Positions 36,560 through 48,094 of a stretch of 64,000 nt of DNA are shown in pieces. The position numbers and the translations under genes were made by a program. The DNA is from Gibbula magus (lineage: Eukaryota > Mollusca > Gastropoda > Trochida > Trochidae). Positions within the stretch are counted from its first letter, which is position 1, and the number at the start of each line of letters is the position of its first letter. The stretch lies in assembly GCA_936450465.1 (NCBI GenBank), contig OW388291.1, forward strand, positions 81,915,436 through 81,979,435, in the 5' to 3' direction. The notes under the pieces are model-generated. The model saw only the letters and a list, made by a program, of their open reading frames with translations, was not told the DNA's origin and ran no database searches.

Positions 36560-38996
36560 TATGTTAGTTATACATCAACAGGTAAAAAAAAAATGGATTT
36601 GCATTCACATAGATTTAGGCATTTCATTTGACTCAATATATATTTTAGCCTCCTTTAAACGAATAGTTCAATTCTATGCATTGTCAAAGATATTTCTACT
36701 AGCTTGCATGATGTTTAGAATTAATTCGTCAAACAGACTAATCTAAGCATAACCTAAACATCGTTTACATATCTGCATAGTCTACTTCTGGCATACTCAT
36801 TGCATATTGCAGCTGGAATATTCTTCATGAAAGAAAATATGACTTATGGAATGATAACTCTTATTACTCCATACCATGTTTCCTATTTCTACAAATAGAG
36901 TAATAACTACAGCAAAGATCTCCTCATAATGTATATACTGGTTAGATATAATTCTAAGACACATTTTATTAATTATCTCATGTTAACAATCCAACATTCA
37001 GGAGATAGTCTGGCCCTCTTACAGATTTCTAAAACAGATATTGGCATTCAATAAATATCCTACACATATTTGCAATGACACTTTATTATGGCGATTCAAC
37101 TTATAACCCTTGCTTGACTATTACATGTCTGATTTCTTTTGATAGGAGAATTCTTATCTGATAGAATAATTGATCCTTGTATACTCTGAAGCAATCTGGT
37201 ATTTCTTGTGCATTCCTACCATCTGCCAGACCGTCTCCATATAAATATCTATAGGCATTGTTACAAGGTTTCATCATGCCATATGTGATGTAAACCCAAT
37301 GATAGTAAGAACGCCCCGAACAATCTTTCCACTTTCAATTAACCCACACAATTCGTATTCATATTCGTATTGTAGAAACTTTGCTTTTATAAATAATGAC
37401 TTTTTTCAAATTGAGCTTTGTGGTCGTCTATTTTAACGAAAACGCATATTCGCCCGTATGTGACAGAGGAAATACATATGAGAAAATGAGTTCTGGAAAA
37501 CATCTTTTTTTTTATTATGAACATAAATGACGTTTCGGAGATGTGCTGACCCGTTCACTATTCCATCTGATGAAAGAGTATTCATATCATATTATGTGTA
37601 TGTTCACAATAACGAAAACGTTTCCCCAAAATATCTTGTTTAAATAATCCACTTTTGATGCCCTTATAATAACCCAAAACTTCTCATCCTGATATATGTC
37701 CTATTTTCATACAATTATTAAATGTCACCGTACAGACTTGCTTGTAACACGCTCTGAAATGCCTTATATCATTGCACATGGTGTTCTACCCATATGTTAA
37801 CCACAGAATTTGAGTTACAATAATGCACGCTTGACTAATGTTACAGTCAATTCGGTCTTTACTGTGTGGTTCAAATTAACCTACATGTCTCACAGGATAA
37901 ACATTGACTTGACTATGAATTAGTATATATGCCTTATTGCATAACATTTTACCAGTTTTCATTTCATGTTAGAACATACCCAAACTACCACAGTTGCTTT
38001 GAGATATTTCATTTGAATGTTCCACGATACGGATGCAATAAATTAGTCCAGTTATTAATTATCACTTCTCCCCTGCAGTATTATCTTACAACAACTAATT
38101 CTAGACGCCCCGTGTTTCCATTCAGTATGCTAACCTGGTTAACTGGTTAACTAGACCAGTAATCTGTCATCTAAACACGAGTAGTACTGTCCTATGGGGA
38201 ACATCAAATTTGACCCACACCGTAAATATTTGATAGTGTATTCTCTTATTAGATTTTACTCTATAAATCTCTGGAATCAGCGTCAAATTGTAAGTTACAA
38301 CTGATAAATCATCCTCAATGTACTATAGAATCTCCTAAATAAATGAATACTATGTATTATCCAGTTGTTGATAGTGCTTTAATACAACAACTCTTCATCA
38401 ACGATAGACAATTCTTGCACACTGTCAAAGTTTATATACACACTTTTTCAATGATAACCAATATTTGTTGATAACGAAAAACAACAATATTTTAAAACAA
38501 AATAATAGTTTGGAATAAATTCCAAAATTAGAATATTATTCATGACTGAAGTTCATCTTTCAAGTGACTCAATATTTATTGTCCTTATTTGCTAACCAAA
38601 ATTTTAAATAATTTGACAGCTGAATGTGTAATAAATTTACTATTGCTTCAATGTTTCATAACCAGTTTATGTCTTAAGGTTCAAAACAAACATATCTTTC
38701 ACATGAAGTAACATGATATCACAATGAATATATAATAAGCTGCATCCAGAAAGTTTGTTCACTTACTTATGTTTTTAGTACAAATATCATGTAATTTGTG
38801 ATGTCTTTGAACATGAAAACTAGACCGATCATTTTCATTTTCACATATTCAAAAACAAAATAGAAAAGATTGTTAAATGTTCTTCATCATAATCAAATGG
38901 TACACTTCGGCGTACAGTTTCGGCAGCTCTTTGACCAGGGATAAATCTTTTCAAAACCACAGTTGTTCTTTTCTTTTATGAACTATCCAATAAGTA
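36560..38996. repeat. Segment shared only by units 3 and 4 (left part)
   Basis: AT-rich DNA homologous to 55680-55815 and 57230-59340 of unit 4, absent from units 1 and 2. Shared anchors include TTTGCAATGA.ACTTTATTATGG (37072, 57268) and ACAAGGTTTCATCATGCC (37263, 57439). No gene recognised. It indicates that units 3 and 4 share a more recent ancestor, or that units 1 and 2 lost it. Confidence 0.7.
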
Positions 38997-39339
38997 CGGA
39001 AGCGTATCAGGGAAGCGTATCATGATGGAAAAAAAAATGTGATACTATCTCCTACGTAGGACTTAGTATCTCATACGTAGGAGATAATATCTCCTACGTA
39101 GGAGATACTATAAATTATAAGTCCTACGTAGGAGATAACCCTACTATGTCCTACGTAGGAGATACTAAGTCCTACGTAGGAGATACTATCACCTACGTAG
39201 GAGATAGGCTTACTATCTCCTACGTAGGATATACTAAGTCCTACGTAGGAGATACTGTGTCCTACGTAGGAGATACTAAGTCCTACGTAGGAGATAGTTT
39301 GACAGATATTTTTTTCACCGTGACACTAATACGCTTCCG
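38997..39339. mobile_element. TA-flanked MITE containing a palindromic satellite
   Basis: 343 bp between TA dinucleotides (38995-38996 and 39340-39341), with inverted ends CGGAAGCGTAT and looser inverted similarity further in. The paralogous stretch in unit 4 (about 59310-59370) reads through without it. The interior is almost entirely the array described next. There is no transposase frame; TA flanks suggest mobilisation by a Tc1/mariner-type enzyme. Confidence 0.75.
39044..39298. repeat. Array of 11 palindromic CCTACGTAGG cores
   Basis: The 10-bp core CCTACGTAGG begins at 39051, 39072 (one change, CATACGTAGG), 39093, 39123, 39150, 39171, 39192, 39219, 39240, 39261 and 39282. Spacings are 21, 21, 30, 27, 21, 21, 27, 21, 21 and 21 bp, all multiples of 3. 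Extended copies form the 18-bp palindrome ATCTCCTACGTAGGAGAT. The plus frame therefore reads a SYVGDTK-like heptapeptide repeat, which I treat as a by-product of the period. Confidence 0.95.
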
Positions 39340-40400
39340 TAAGTAAGTGAACAAATATGTATTTTCTCTTACTTTCGTTCAATGTATCCCTGATCACTCT
39401 GTTCTGATGAGTTTGATATGGAGAATGTTATTCGAAAAGTAATGATATTTGAATTTTCAAAATATGACCCCCTCGGTCTATTTGATAACACTAAAGTTTG
39501 AAAACATACCCCACGGACAATCCCTGAATACGTTTGAAAAATGATTATTTGACAAATAATTTAATGGATCTGGATGATTAATTTTCATAGTATGTTATGT
39601 AATGTTATTGATGTTACAATGAAAGCCAATTTACATGGCATTTGCGCCATGATACACACGAACGTCGAACTACAATCTTAGATACCAGTTCGACCTCTAA
39701 AATCCACGCTATAAAACCGAATTTTATGCTCGATCTTTCATTCCACACACGATCAGACGATTGAATGAGCTTCCTGATAATCTGAAGCATACATAATCTT
39801 TACATGATTTCAGACGGGTTTTACAAAATAATATTTGCAGGTATACTTATTTTGACTTTATTTTGGACTTCGGCTTTTACATATCTCGCACTGTCTCAGG
39901 CTCGGCTATAGTGATTTAAATGGAAACAAATTCAAAAGATGTATATATATGTATATATATGACACTCCTGCCTTCTCACGTCATCACAATAATGAATATA
40001 AATTTAATCTTTTTCTTACGTATCCTAACTACTCTCCACTGAGATACAACTGTTATTTTCATAGAAAGGGTTTCAATATAAGAAGTGAAATTTTTGCAAA
40101 TACGAACGTGGATAAAGACATAAATCAGAAAATACCAGAATCAGTTCATTTCTGTATATGGTTTTTTTCAAAACGGTTTTACAATTTATATGAAGTGTTC
40201 TGTTCTGAGTCAACATTCAGATTTATCAACGTGAAATTGTCTTGTTTATGTACATACATGCCATTCTCGTGAACATGTCATGTAATAATGTTAAGGAGAG
40301 GATTTTATATACGCCCTACACAACGTACAATGTACCAAGTTGGGGCATTTTCTGTAATTCTGGAGACTGTAATTCTTAATTAAAATAAAAGATCAGCCTT
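39340..40400. other. Unit 3 stretch with LINE debris
   Basis: After the MITE, homology to unit 4 continues to about 39650 (59640 there). The rest is LINE debris and unassigned AT-rich DNA, including a 107-codon frame at 39949-40272 that resembles nothing I know. Unit homology (equivalent to 1779-1870) resumes at 40311. Confidence 0.5.
39690..39905 (+). pseudogene. LINE C-terminal fragment (CR1/Jockey-like)
   Basis: The plus strand reads KTEFYARSFIPHTIRRLNEL followed by PDN, the typical end of CR1/Jockey-type reverse transcriptases where the protein finishes with an R-S-F-P-R-T-I..W/L-N-x-L-P pattern. No more of the ORF remains. Confidence 0.5.
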
Positions 40401-40708
40401 TCTTACCCAAGCAGGCACAGATATACCAGGTATTAAAGTTTTCATAATGGTCATGGGAATTACAGTTTTTCTAAATATAACTTGCGTTTTGATTGGTTGA
40501 CGGAACTACTTTGCGCTCATTCATAAATTGCTTAGCTATCCTGTTTAAGCTAAATCACATAATTGAACAATTTCGAGCAAATTGAAGTCACACGTCAGTA
40601 AAACATATTAAATATAAAATCATGTTCAACCTAAGTTTCCGAGACCGTAATAACAGTATTAAACTTGCAAGGAAAAAGCAGCATGCAATAGTCGCCGGTT
40701 GCACTGCC

Positions 40709-40762
40709 GTGACGTCATTGCTTTGTGACGTCATTTACCATGACGTCATTTGGTGACGTAAT
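40709..40762. promoter_or_regulatory. Cluster of four CRE-like TGACGT sites
   Basis: TGACGTCA at 40710, 40726 and 40741 and TGACGTAA at 40754, spaced 13-16 bp apart. The cluster is kept in inverted form, with one site altered to TGACATCA, in the related insert at about 56238-56286. TGACGTCA is the consensus for CREB/ATF-type bZIP factors; regulatory activity is inferred only. Confidence 0.5.
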
Positions 40763-40911
40763 TACACTCCTATCTTGCATTCCAACAGTGCGATTGTTAG
40801 TTCACGTTTTCAAAAAAATTCTCTCATTCTGCGACATATTTTACATTATAAACAAGTGTTTGCCACTAACATGGCAATGTCCCCCGCCATTAACATTGAG
40901 TTAAGTAAGAC

Positions 40912-41520
40912 ATATCATTTGGTCAAGTGTCTTAGTCACCTTGAAAATAAGGTCAAGGTCACCAAAATCAATTGATGTCTGCGTCATCCCCCAATGTAGA
41001 CTGACACCAACTTTGACAACTTTGGGTGCTTGGGTTCATGAGATATTGCGTTAACAAGAGTTTGAAAAGTTATCGAAGCATTGTAGTGACCTTGAAAATA
41101 AGGTAAAAGTCATCAAAATCGACTGGTGTCTGCGTAAACTGCCAATATAAACTGTCAGAAAATATTAAGACATTATATCTAACCGGTCATGAGAGATCAC
41201 GTTAACAAGAGACAATAACGTGGTCGAAGTGTCGTGGTGACCTTGAAAATATGGTCAAGGTCACCAAAATCCACTGGTGTCTGCGTCATCTCCCAATGTA
41301 GACTTGCAACAAATTTGAGGACTTTGGGTCCATCCAGTCATGATATGTCGCGTTAACAAAGAGTTTGAAAAGTGGTCAAAGTGTCACAGTGACCTTGAAA
41401 ATATGGTCAAGGTCAGCAAAATCGACTGGTGTCTGCGTCTTCCCCCAATATAGGCAGACACCAAATTTGAAGACTTTGGGTCCAACCAGTCATGATATAT
41501 CGCGTTAACAAGAGTTTTGG
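40912..41520. repeat. Four copies of a 151-bp tandem repeat with AGGTCA half-sites
   Basis: The shared TTGAAAATA lies at 40941, 41092, 41243 and (TTGAAAATA again) 41395, giving periods of 151, 151 and 152 bp. Most copies carry an inverted pair TGACCTTGAAAATAAGGTCA (or with ATGG), followed by AAGGTCA, and CTGGTGTCTGCGTC. The second copy is the most diverged. TCAAGGTCA is the extended half-site of NR5A/ERR-type nuclear receptors; binding is not shown. Confidence 0.9.
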
Positions 41521-41722
41521 CAATGCAATTCAACAGTTACTTTAGAATAGTTCTGAAAAAATAGAGCAAGTTGCAAACTATTTAGATATGCGCATCTTGA
41601 AGGTGTGAAAGAGTTTATGAATAGCGTATTACTACAATTTGTATTTTTCAGTCTAATCAAAGATCGTGAATTGGGGTCTTGTTTTTCGATTTTTACGCAT
41701 TAAAATGATCTTGGGTAAGAAA

Positions 41723-41855
41723 AAGAATAACCAACTCGGTGCTTGGAATTACGAATTATCTGTCCCTCTGTCCTCGCTAAAGCTCGCAGTTTATCACAAT
41801 AATTAACTCGGGACAGATAATCCGTAATTCCTCGCAACTCGTTGATTATTCTTAT
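41723..41855. repeat. Terminal hairpin (AGAATAACCAACTCG arms)
   Basis: The left arm begins near 41725 with AGAATAACCAACTCGGTGC and continues GGAATTACGAATTATCTGTCC-like. The right arm is its inverse, ending ACTCGTTGATTATTCT near 41853. Similar hairpins lie at 55818-55957 and, shorter, at 54452-54513. Confidence 0.75.
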
Positions 41856-42761
41856 ATTATTGACGGAATCAATAAATCTAAAGGGAAGTGGCTGAAGCTG
41901 TTTAACTGTCTATGTAGATTTCCCTAAGGACTGCACTCCATTCTCTGCAATAGGACTAGATCTACATTAAGAAAACATCCGTATTTCCACATTGTGACTT
42001 TTCTACCCAGTTCATTATGATAAGTTAGCCATTTACTTCAATCGTTATTCTGGTATTCTGAAGGCCTCAGGCCCATACTACATAAACATCTGCTGAAACG
42101 CAATAATCTGTATATTATATACACATAGGTTTGGAGTTTCTTTGAAATTTGAACTGTTTATCAGTAGTGTGAGTGGACAAAATATTTATAAATTTCTTTC
42201 GAATGTTACTTTTAGAAAGGTTTATAAATTTCTTTCGAATGTTACTTTTAGAAAGGACATACTGGAAGGAAATCATGCTCGTCTTCATTTGCATTTGAAT
42301 GACATATTTCACAAGTTCTGTGCTCTCAATATATGTATTTATTTTTATGTACCCGCCTCAATTACAAGTTCATGAGATGAGAATCGACATCTGGCATGAC
42401 TTATTCATTACTTTTTTTTAATTCTAAACAGCAAAATACATTTCTATATGGATATTGATTTTAATAAGTCACAATTGCTTGACATAGATAACTTTTCTTA
42501 CCAATACTGAAAAAACATCTCCTTTAGTGTTTTAGATAATTTCCAATTTCTTAATTTTGCCAATAATCTCCAAATCGAGTTGAAAATAGTAGTTATTTTA
42601 TGTCGCATGTCATTTAGTTTTTATGTCAATCAAAGCATCATGTATTTTGTAAGCAATAAGATGTGTAATAACTTTATCCAATATCCAAATAGTTTACCAT
42701 AAGCCTATATCATAAGATCGATTAACCTTATCCATTGGCAAAGAGCAAGAAGGCGAATTAA
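41856..42761. other. Unit 3 non-coding stretch
   Basis: Diverged counterpart of 1871-2600 including a type-a block at 41880-41975. No gene seen. Confidence 0.55.
42185..42256. repeat. 36-bp perfect tandem duplication
   Basis: 42185-42220 and 42221-42256 are identical (starting TTTATAAATTTCTTTCGAAT). The other units have one copy of the corresponding sequence. Confidence 0.9.
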
Positions 42762-43251
42762 AGGTGCATCCATTGTGTTTTATAAAATTTTATTTGGCTT
42801 TAATATGTTCCAACACACCATATGTGCCGTTTACAATACAAACAAATTCATTCAGCTTGCATATTCATCCCCAATCGCCAAATATATCATAATTACTAGT
42901 TTCCATTTAAAATCGAGTAACATCATTATGCATGTGCAGGAACCGAAAGTGCATGTCCTATTTACATGCACAGTAGTTATGTGACCTATTAAACATTATC
43001 AACTCAAATCTGTTACTTTGTCTGGTTTAAATTAGATTCCAAAGTTACGTTTGACTCATTGGCGCGCGCCACAAGCGGTGCATTGTCCGGTTTTCGATCA
43101 GAAATTAACACTTTTACCTTCATATCGCCAATATACTATGTCGAGCATCATCAAAATAGTAGTTTTCCGTAACAGTTGGTATTTCTCGATAAAGTAAGAC
43201 CATTTATAACGTTTGGCATATTTGACCCCCAACAACACAATGGATGTACCT
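42762..43251. mobile_element. TTAA-flanked TIR element, copy 2
   Basis: 490 bp between TTAA at 42758-42761 and TTAA at 43252-43255, with ends AGGTGCATCCATTGTG in inverted orientation. It is a full-length relative of 14539-15049 but sits at a different place in the unit, equivalent to about 26145 in unit 2 where nothing is inserted. It contains no coding frame. Confidence 0.9.
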
Positions 43252-44360
43252 TTAAAGATGCAAAACTATGCATTTTCAACAGCGCATATACTTCAGCATG
43301 TAATACTATCAAACCACAATCTTATTAGAGGAACTATTAATAACTTGTAATATATCATTGTTGATCGAAATAATTCCAACTTTGAGACCTCAGTTTGTAA
43401 AGGTTAATTCAGTAATCGTACAGGACTACTTACTGTCCACGATATTCAAATATGGTTCTTAATCAAGATGAATAGCAAGCATTATAAAACTATAGAGTGA
43501 TCTGGTATCTGTACTGTTTTAGATGACCGATGGGTCGCCAGGGCACTTGATTCTAATAAATCAAGGAGCGCATTTTGGTTCACACACTTTATTCACCATG
43601 CGGTTACATAGATAAGGCGGGTAACTCTCCTGCTCTCAGAGTTCGTGCATACCGCTAAAACAATAATACTGCTTGGCAGATTAAAACACTACAGTATCTA
43701 ACGATCAAATATCCAAGTTATACGTCAATGCCTTTCACGAGTTTCATAAATTGGTATTAAGCGGGACCGACTTTTCTATTCTAATCAAGATTATTTGTAA
43801 GAAAATCTCTGATTTAACCCTCAGTTGTAAATAGGACACAGATTATTGCGGTAGCGCACTTACTTTGCATTAAGTCTTTTACACCATTCAGTAAGACACG
43901 ATATTATCACTGTAGATTTTTTAAACATTGATATCTTAAACAGATGAGAAATATTATCATATGCTATATTATAATGATATGAAATATATTTAAAAAAGAG
44001 GGATAATATCAATCAATCACCCTATAGGTTATGTGCAGCTGCGGATCATACATACACGGGCTATTATATGAGTATCTATTTCATTATAGGTATATTACAT
44101 GAGTGTCTGAATATTAATATTCCCCGAACGAGAGCGATGGATATAGCGATATTCAGGCACTAGTGCAATATACATAGTATGATTTAGCGACAAATATAAT
44201 GTTCTATTTATTAGCGAAGTCATGAAATTAAAAACAAAATATGCTAAAATCTGCTTTCATTCCTAGGTTGGCTACTCACTATCACCACATTTGGAACGCA
44301 ACGTCATAGACGAAGTGTGAAGTATTAACATTGTTTATGACGCCACGTCACAATGATATA
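43252..44360. other. Unit 3 non-coding stretch
   Basis: Counterpart of 2600-2900 and 4160-4413, then of 10684-11100. It includes about 215 bp at 43500-43715 with no match in units 1 or 2, and keeps an empty BEL/Pao site at 43962-43966. No gene seen. Confidence 0.5.
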
Positions 44361-45061
44361 GAGGATATTTGTCTTTTCTTGACTAATACCATGTTTATCT
44401 CATCGAGTGAGGTAGAAAGGTTATATTTTCACGAGTGGCGCAGCCACGAGTGAAAACATATAACTTTTCTACCCGCAAGGAACAGCCCCAGTAACACTGT
44501 GACGTCATAAGCCAAATAGCCGCGCGAGACCATTGTTTTATGACGTCAAATTATATCAGTCGCCGTTCGCAGTGAAAATATAAATTATTTTCACTGAAGC
44601 TTGATAGACAGTTATTTCACTGATAAATCCCAGTATTTCACTGCTCGTCATATAATAAATAGAGGATATTTGACATTTCTCGTCGAATACCATGTATATC
44701 TCATCGAGTGAAGTAGAAAAGCATATTTTCACGAGTGGCGTAGCCACGAGTGTAAATATACTATTTCTACTTCACAAGATGAGATATACTTGGTATTCGA
44801 CGAGAAATGTCAAATGTTCTATTTATTAGATTTAACCAGTTATGTGCAGTTCGAAAATGACGTTATTACAATGAAAGGAGCACCAATGCTCCCCTTGCTT
44901 TATCAAGGTCATCTTATGACGTCATCCTATTGTAATGATGACGTCATACGATCGACAGTGTTCTTTCACGCAGTAGAATAACATGTTATTTCACTCAGTG
45001 AAAATACGGCTTTTAATTTTAACCGATAAATGTCGTATTTCACCACTGAAAATATAATAAA
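44361..45061. mobile_element. Foldback element with CACGAGTGGC palindromes
   Basis: An insert of about 700 bp relative to units 1 and 2, which go straight from CACAATTATA to CAGTGATATTTT. It contains a near-perfect palindrome of about 177 bp (44652-44828) centred on CACGAGTGGCGTAGCCACGA, and a second copy of the same half at 44361-44473 with its own CACGAGTGGCGCAGCCACGA centre. TGACGTCA occurs four times between. No coding frame is present. Likely a composite of two palindromic MITEs. Confidence 0.75.
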
Positions 45062-48000
45062 CAGTGATATTTTGCCCCAGGGCATCGTCCGAAAAAATTA
45101 ACCCCAATATGATTGTTCCCGTAGGTAATAAAACACATCATGTTAAGACCAAAACCTGTGCAGCAGAGATCTGAGATAATCTCGTACAATACCAGATGAC
45201 AGTAACGCCATGATTCCACTATATACCCGATGGACATGTGGCATGTGTAAGAAATATCCAGATAGTCATGTGGCTCTAATGTGTTACTCAAAATGTTTCA
45301 TTACCAAGGAGTTAGCAGAAGAACAACAATATATACAATATATCTTTGGTTTTATCTCATATATGAAGTCTGTCATATCTACTGTTTGTTTGACAGTTGT
45401 TCAGGCATAATTAAGTTTGTTGAGATTATATATATACTGTGTCTGTGTATCTGTGATATATGTTTGTGGAACGTAGGATATTATGTCAACAAACTTTGAA
45501 GTTTATTTGTTTGTAGCAATTGATACAAAACAAACAGATACATTGGTCATCTTGCCTTCTTTACAGGGATACGTACTGTCGAAACAGGCGACGGGTGTAT
45601 TATATTAGTTACACGGTGTTTTGACAGTATCATATTAATTTGATGTGAATGTGTCTCTTCACATTGCTGTCAGCACCCCTATCTCTCCACATGCGTGTGT
45701 ATTGGTGGAAGCAAGGTGGTATGGAACCCATGGTAGGAGTGAAGCATCATGGTACTGTACAACAAGATAACCATAGCAACAGAATATGGCTGCAATGTAA
45801 GCATAGCAGAGATGGTTGTTGTGGATACCTGTCGAATGTAAGAGGAGCACACAGTGACCTGGCTAACTCATGTCATCTATGTGGTTATACCACAGCCTAT
45901 GTAAAGCTCATTAGGATATTACTCTGATGTATAATTAGTGGAGATATTTGTTTCGAGCAGAAAAAGTGACGCCCTAGGTACTGTGAGTTATCCTTTAATA
46001 CATGTTGTAATGCAACTGTATGTAAACCTCATTACAACCTTCTTGACACAGCATACATACAACATAAATTTGTTTTGAATATCAGATGAGAGCAGTGGTA
46101 CTAGGTAACACATACGTTACTGTGATCTAGGCTATAAGTTACACTTCAACTGTATGCAAACATCATCACAATATTGGTGTAACGTGAAGCACAGACATGT
46201 GCTATGCATAACATATGGGTGAAGGCGGAATGATACCTACACAATTAAATACTGTCGTTTGTACCACAACTACAGTAGACCTCATTAGAATACCACTCAT
46301 TCCAATATTGGTTGTCGCTTTTGTCTTATCTTATCTTATTAGCTGTTAACATACAGGAGAGGAAAGGCCACAAAAGATCATTCGAGATCTGTTTCTAGCC
46401 ACTGTGTATTTGAACAAATTCTAAATACTAATAAACTAGGATTAGTAAAAGTTCTCCTTATCGAGGCTATTATTGTACATATTGAAATCTTCAATAACGG
46501 AGAGCAATATGCCACTATGATCAGGGCGTTGTTGGTGAAAGTGGAACATCTCTGATGATAAACTAAAGCGCCAACGTCTCATAACGGAATATTTGTTTAT
46601 TTACTGACAGACTAATGTACTGCCAGTTGCCCCATATGCTGTGCAGAGAAGGACTACCTGCATAAACATCAAGCTGTACGATGTAATGTAAATATGCTTT
46701 GTTAATTAAGACACGGTGACCTTAGCTTGTCTTGCTATTACATTTCACGCCTTTCTGTAAATGAAACAACATTGCGACACGACGATTTTAAAGAAAGAGA
46801 GAAGATTGTGTGTCGCATATGACTAACTCTAAAATACCTTAATACAAGGACCGGCGATACTTGATTCAAGGGTTAAATAACTTTATAGAAGGAATACTGT
46901 TTGTACTTACAATCGTTATTGTAAATTCTTGTCAATCACTTTGGTCCCCATCAGATTTGTATTTTGTTTGTAAGTTTACGACCCTGTAAATGCTTTCTAT
47001 GGTGCGTTTTGTGTTTCTGTCTGAACGACAATTGTGTATGTGGAAATTGAGGTTACATTTTTATACCACTTTTAGGAAATAATTGATGACAAAATTTAAG
47101 TTTTTGTGACTAAAGCAGATGGCACTATTTCAATCTCAGATATTTAAGAAATCGTTTTATCATGTTTCACTCCCATGATGCATCTCAATAGGCTGCGCTA
47201 GAGTATTTCCTCAGTGTTGCAGACCTACAAATGAAATGTACAGCTGTGTATTATGGACTATTGCACGCATCCTGCTCCATCAGGGTAGTTCAACTGATTC
47301 ACACTTCTACAGATACCCTTATTGTCTGATATGATTTTGATTTGCTGTGCATACTGGCCAGATATTCATCTCTGTTTATAGCTTTTTTGTCAGCAAATGA
47401 AATGTCGTTATTCGAAAGTTGACGGGGTATTAGAAGTGAATTTGGGGTGACGGCAAACTCTAGTGAGTCAAAGGCGATTTCCCCAGAATGCCCTCTAATG
47501 TTAGTTTGCTCATGAATATTGATGAGGTCACGTGTTTTGGAGGTCACGTGACCTAAAATTAGACGGCCTCTTGCTTCGACCGCCATTTGGTGTAAATATT
47601 TGCTTTTATGGCGGTTAGATTTAAGTGTATTTATAACACTGTCGAAATGGTATTTGATCTAAAAATGATTCCCGGTTGTTACGTATGTAGTACAGGTTGC
47701 ATTTAGAATCATACGATGTCATCAAGGACAATATGTCAGTAAAAATGTCATGTTGAAATTTTGAAGCGTGATTCTGAAGTAGAACAACAAAAATAATGGC
47801 CTGCAAACAAGGATGAAATGATTTTAATGAAAATATTTTAAGGGTATAAATAACAACCCTTTGAATGCAATCATTCTCGTAACAAAATTAATGCATTGTA
47901 CATGCAGTACATGAGTATTAAAATAAAGAAATCAAGTTTGAAACCTTTACAATGTGAAATATTTAGATACTAGGCCTATCTAACAACCAAATTAATTGCA

Positions 48001-48087
48001 TTCTCCAACTTTAAATATGCAAGCTTTCAACTTACAACTCAAATGTGACATCTAAATGACAAATGTATATGCAAATGGATAAAAGTA
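45062..48087. other. Unit 3 stretch, then unassigned DNA
   Basis: 45062-47245 follows units 1 and 2, including the two highly conserved blocks (45741-45940 and 46357-46555). From 47246 homology to the unit stops and AT-rich DNA with no recognised feature runs to the SINE. Minus-strand frames at 47299-47586 (95 codons) and 47621-47806 are unrecognised and unsupported. Confidence 0.5.
46357..46555 (+). other. Conserved 65-codon open block, unit 3 copy
   Basis: Same length, frame and TGA as 12349-12547 after the same ACATACAG acceptor-like sequence. Eight substitutions separate them, mostly changing the amino acid, but a central run of over 90 nt is identical. No family recognised; coding is doubtful. 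Confidence 0.3.
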
Positions 48088-48094
48088 TCAATGT

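Larger units (their letters stand above)
40401..41855. mobile_element. Unit-3-specific insert with CRE cluster, 151-bp satellite and terminal hairpin
   Basis: Units 1 (about 1866-1875) and 2 (about 25261-25270) read straight through where this 1.45 kb lies. TTCTTACCCAAG at the left end and its inverse at about 41711-41722 bound the body; a hairpin follows. A related, inverted copy at 55818-56430 lacks the 151-bp repeats, so those were added inside. No long frame is present. The left body shares GATTGGTTGACGG with the insert at 53310-54525. The superfamily is not recognised. Confidence 0.7.

Noticed and set aside
39044..39298. CRISPR-like array
   Set aside because: Regular short palindromes occur, but there are no unique spacers of constant length, no cas genes, and the context is eukaryotic.
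39146..39346. Plus-strand frame with SYVGDTK heptapeptide repeats
   Set aside because: It is a direct consequence of the 21-bp DNA period within a MITE; no start context or flanking coding signal supports a protein.
39949..40272. 107-codon plus-strand frame
   Set aside because: No recognisable domain and a low-complexity TATA start; no second copy in the window to test conservation.
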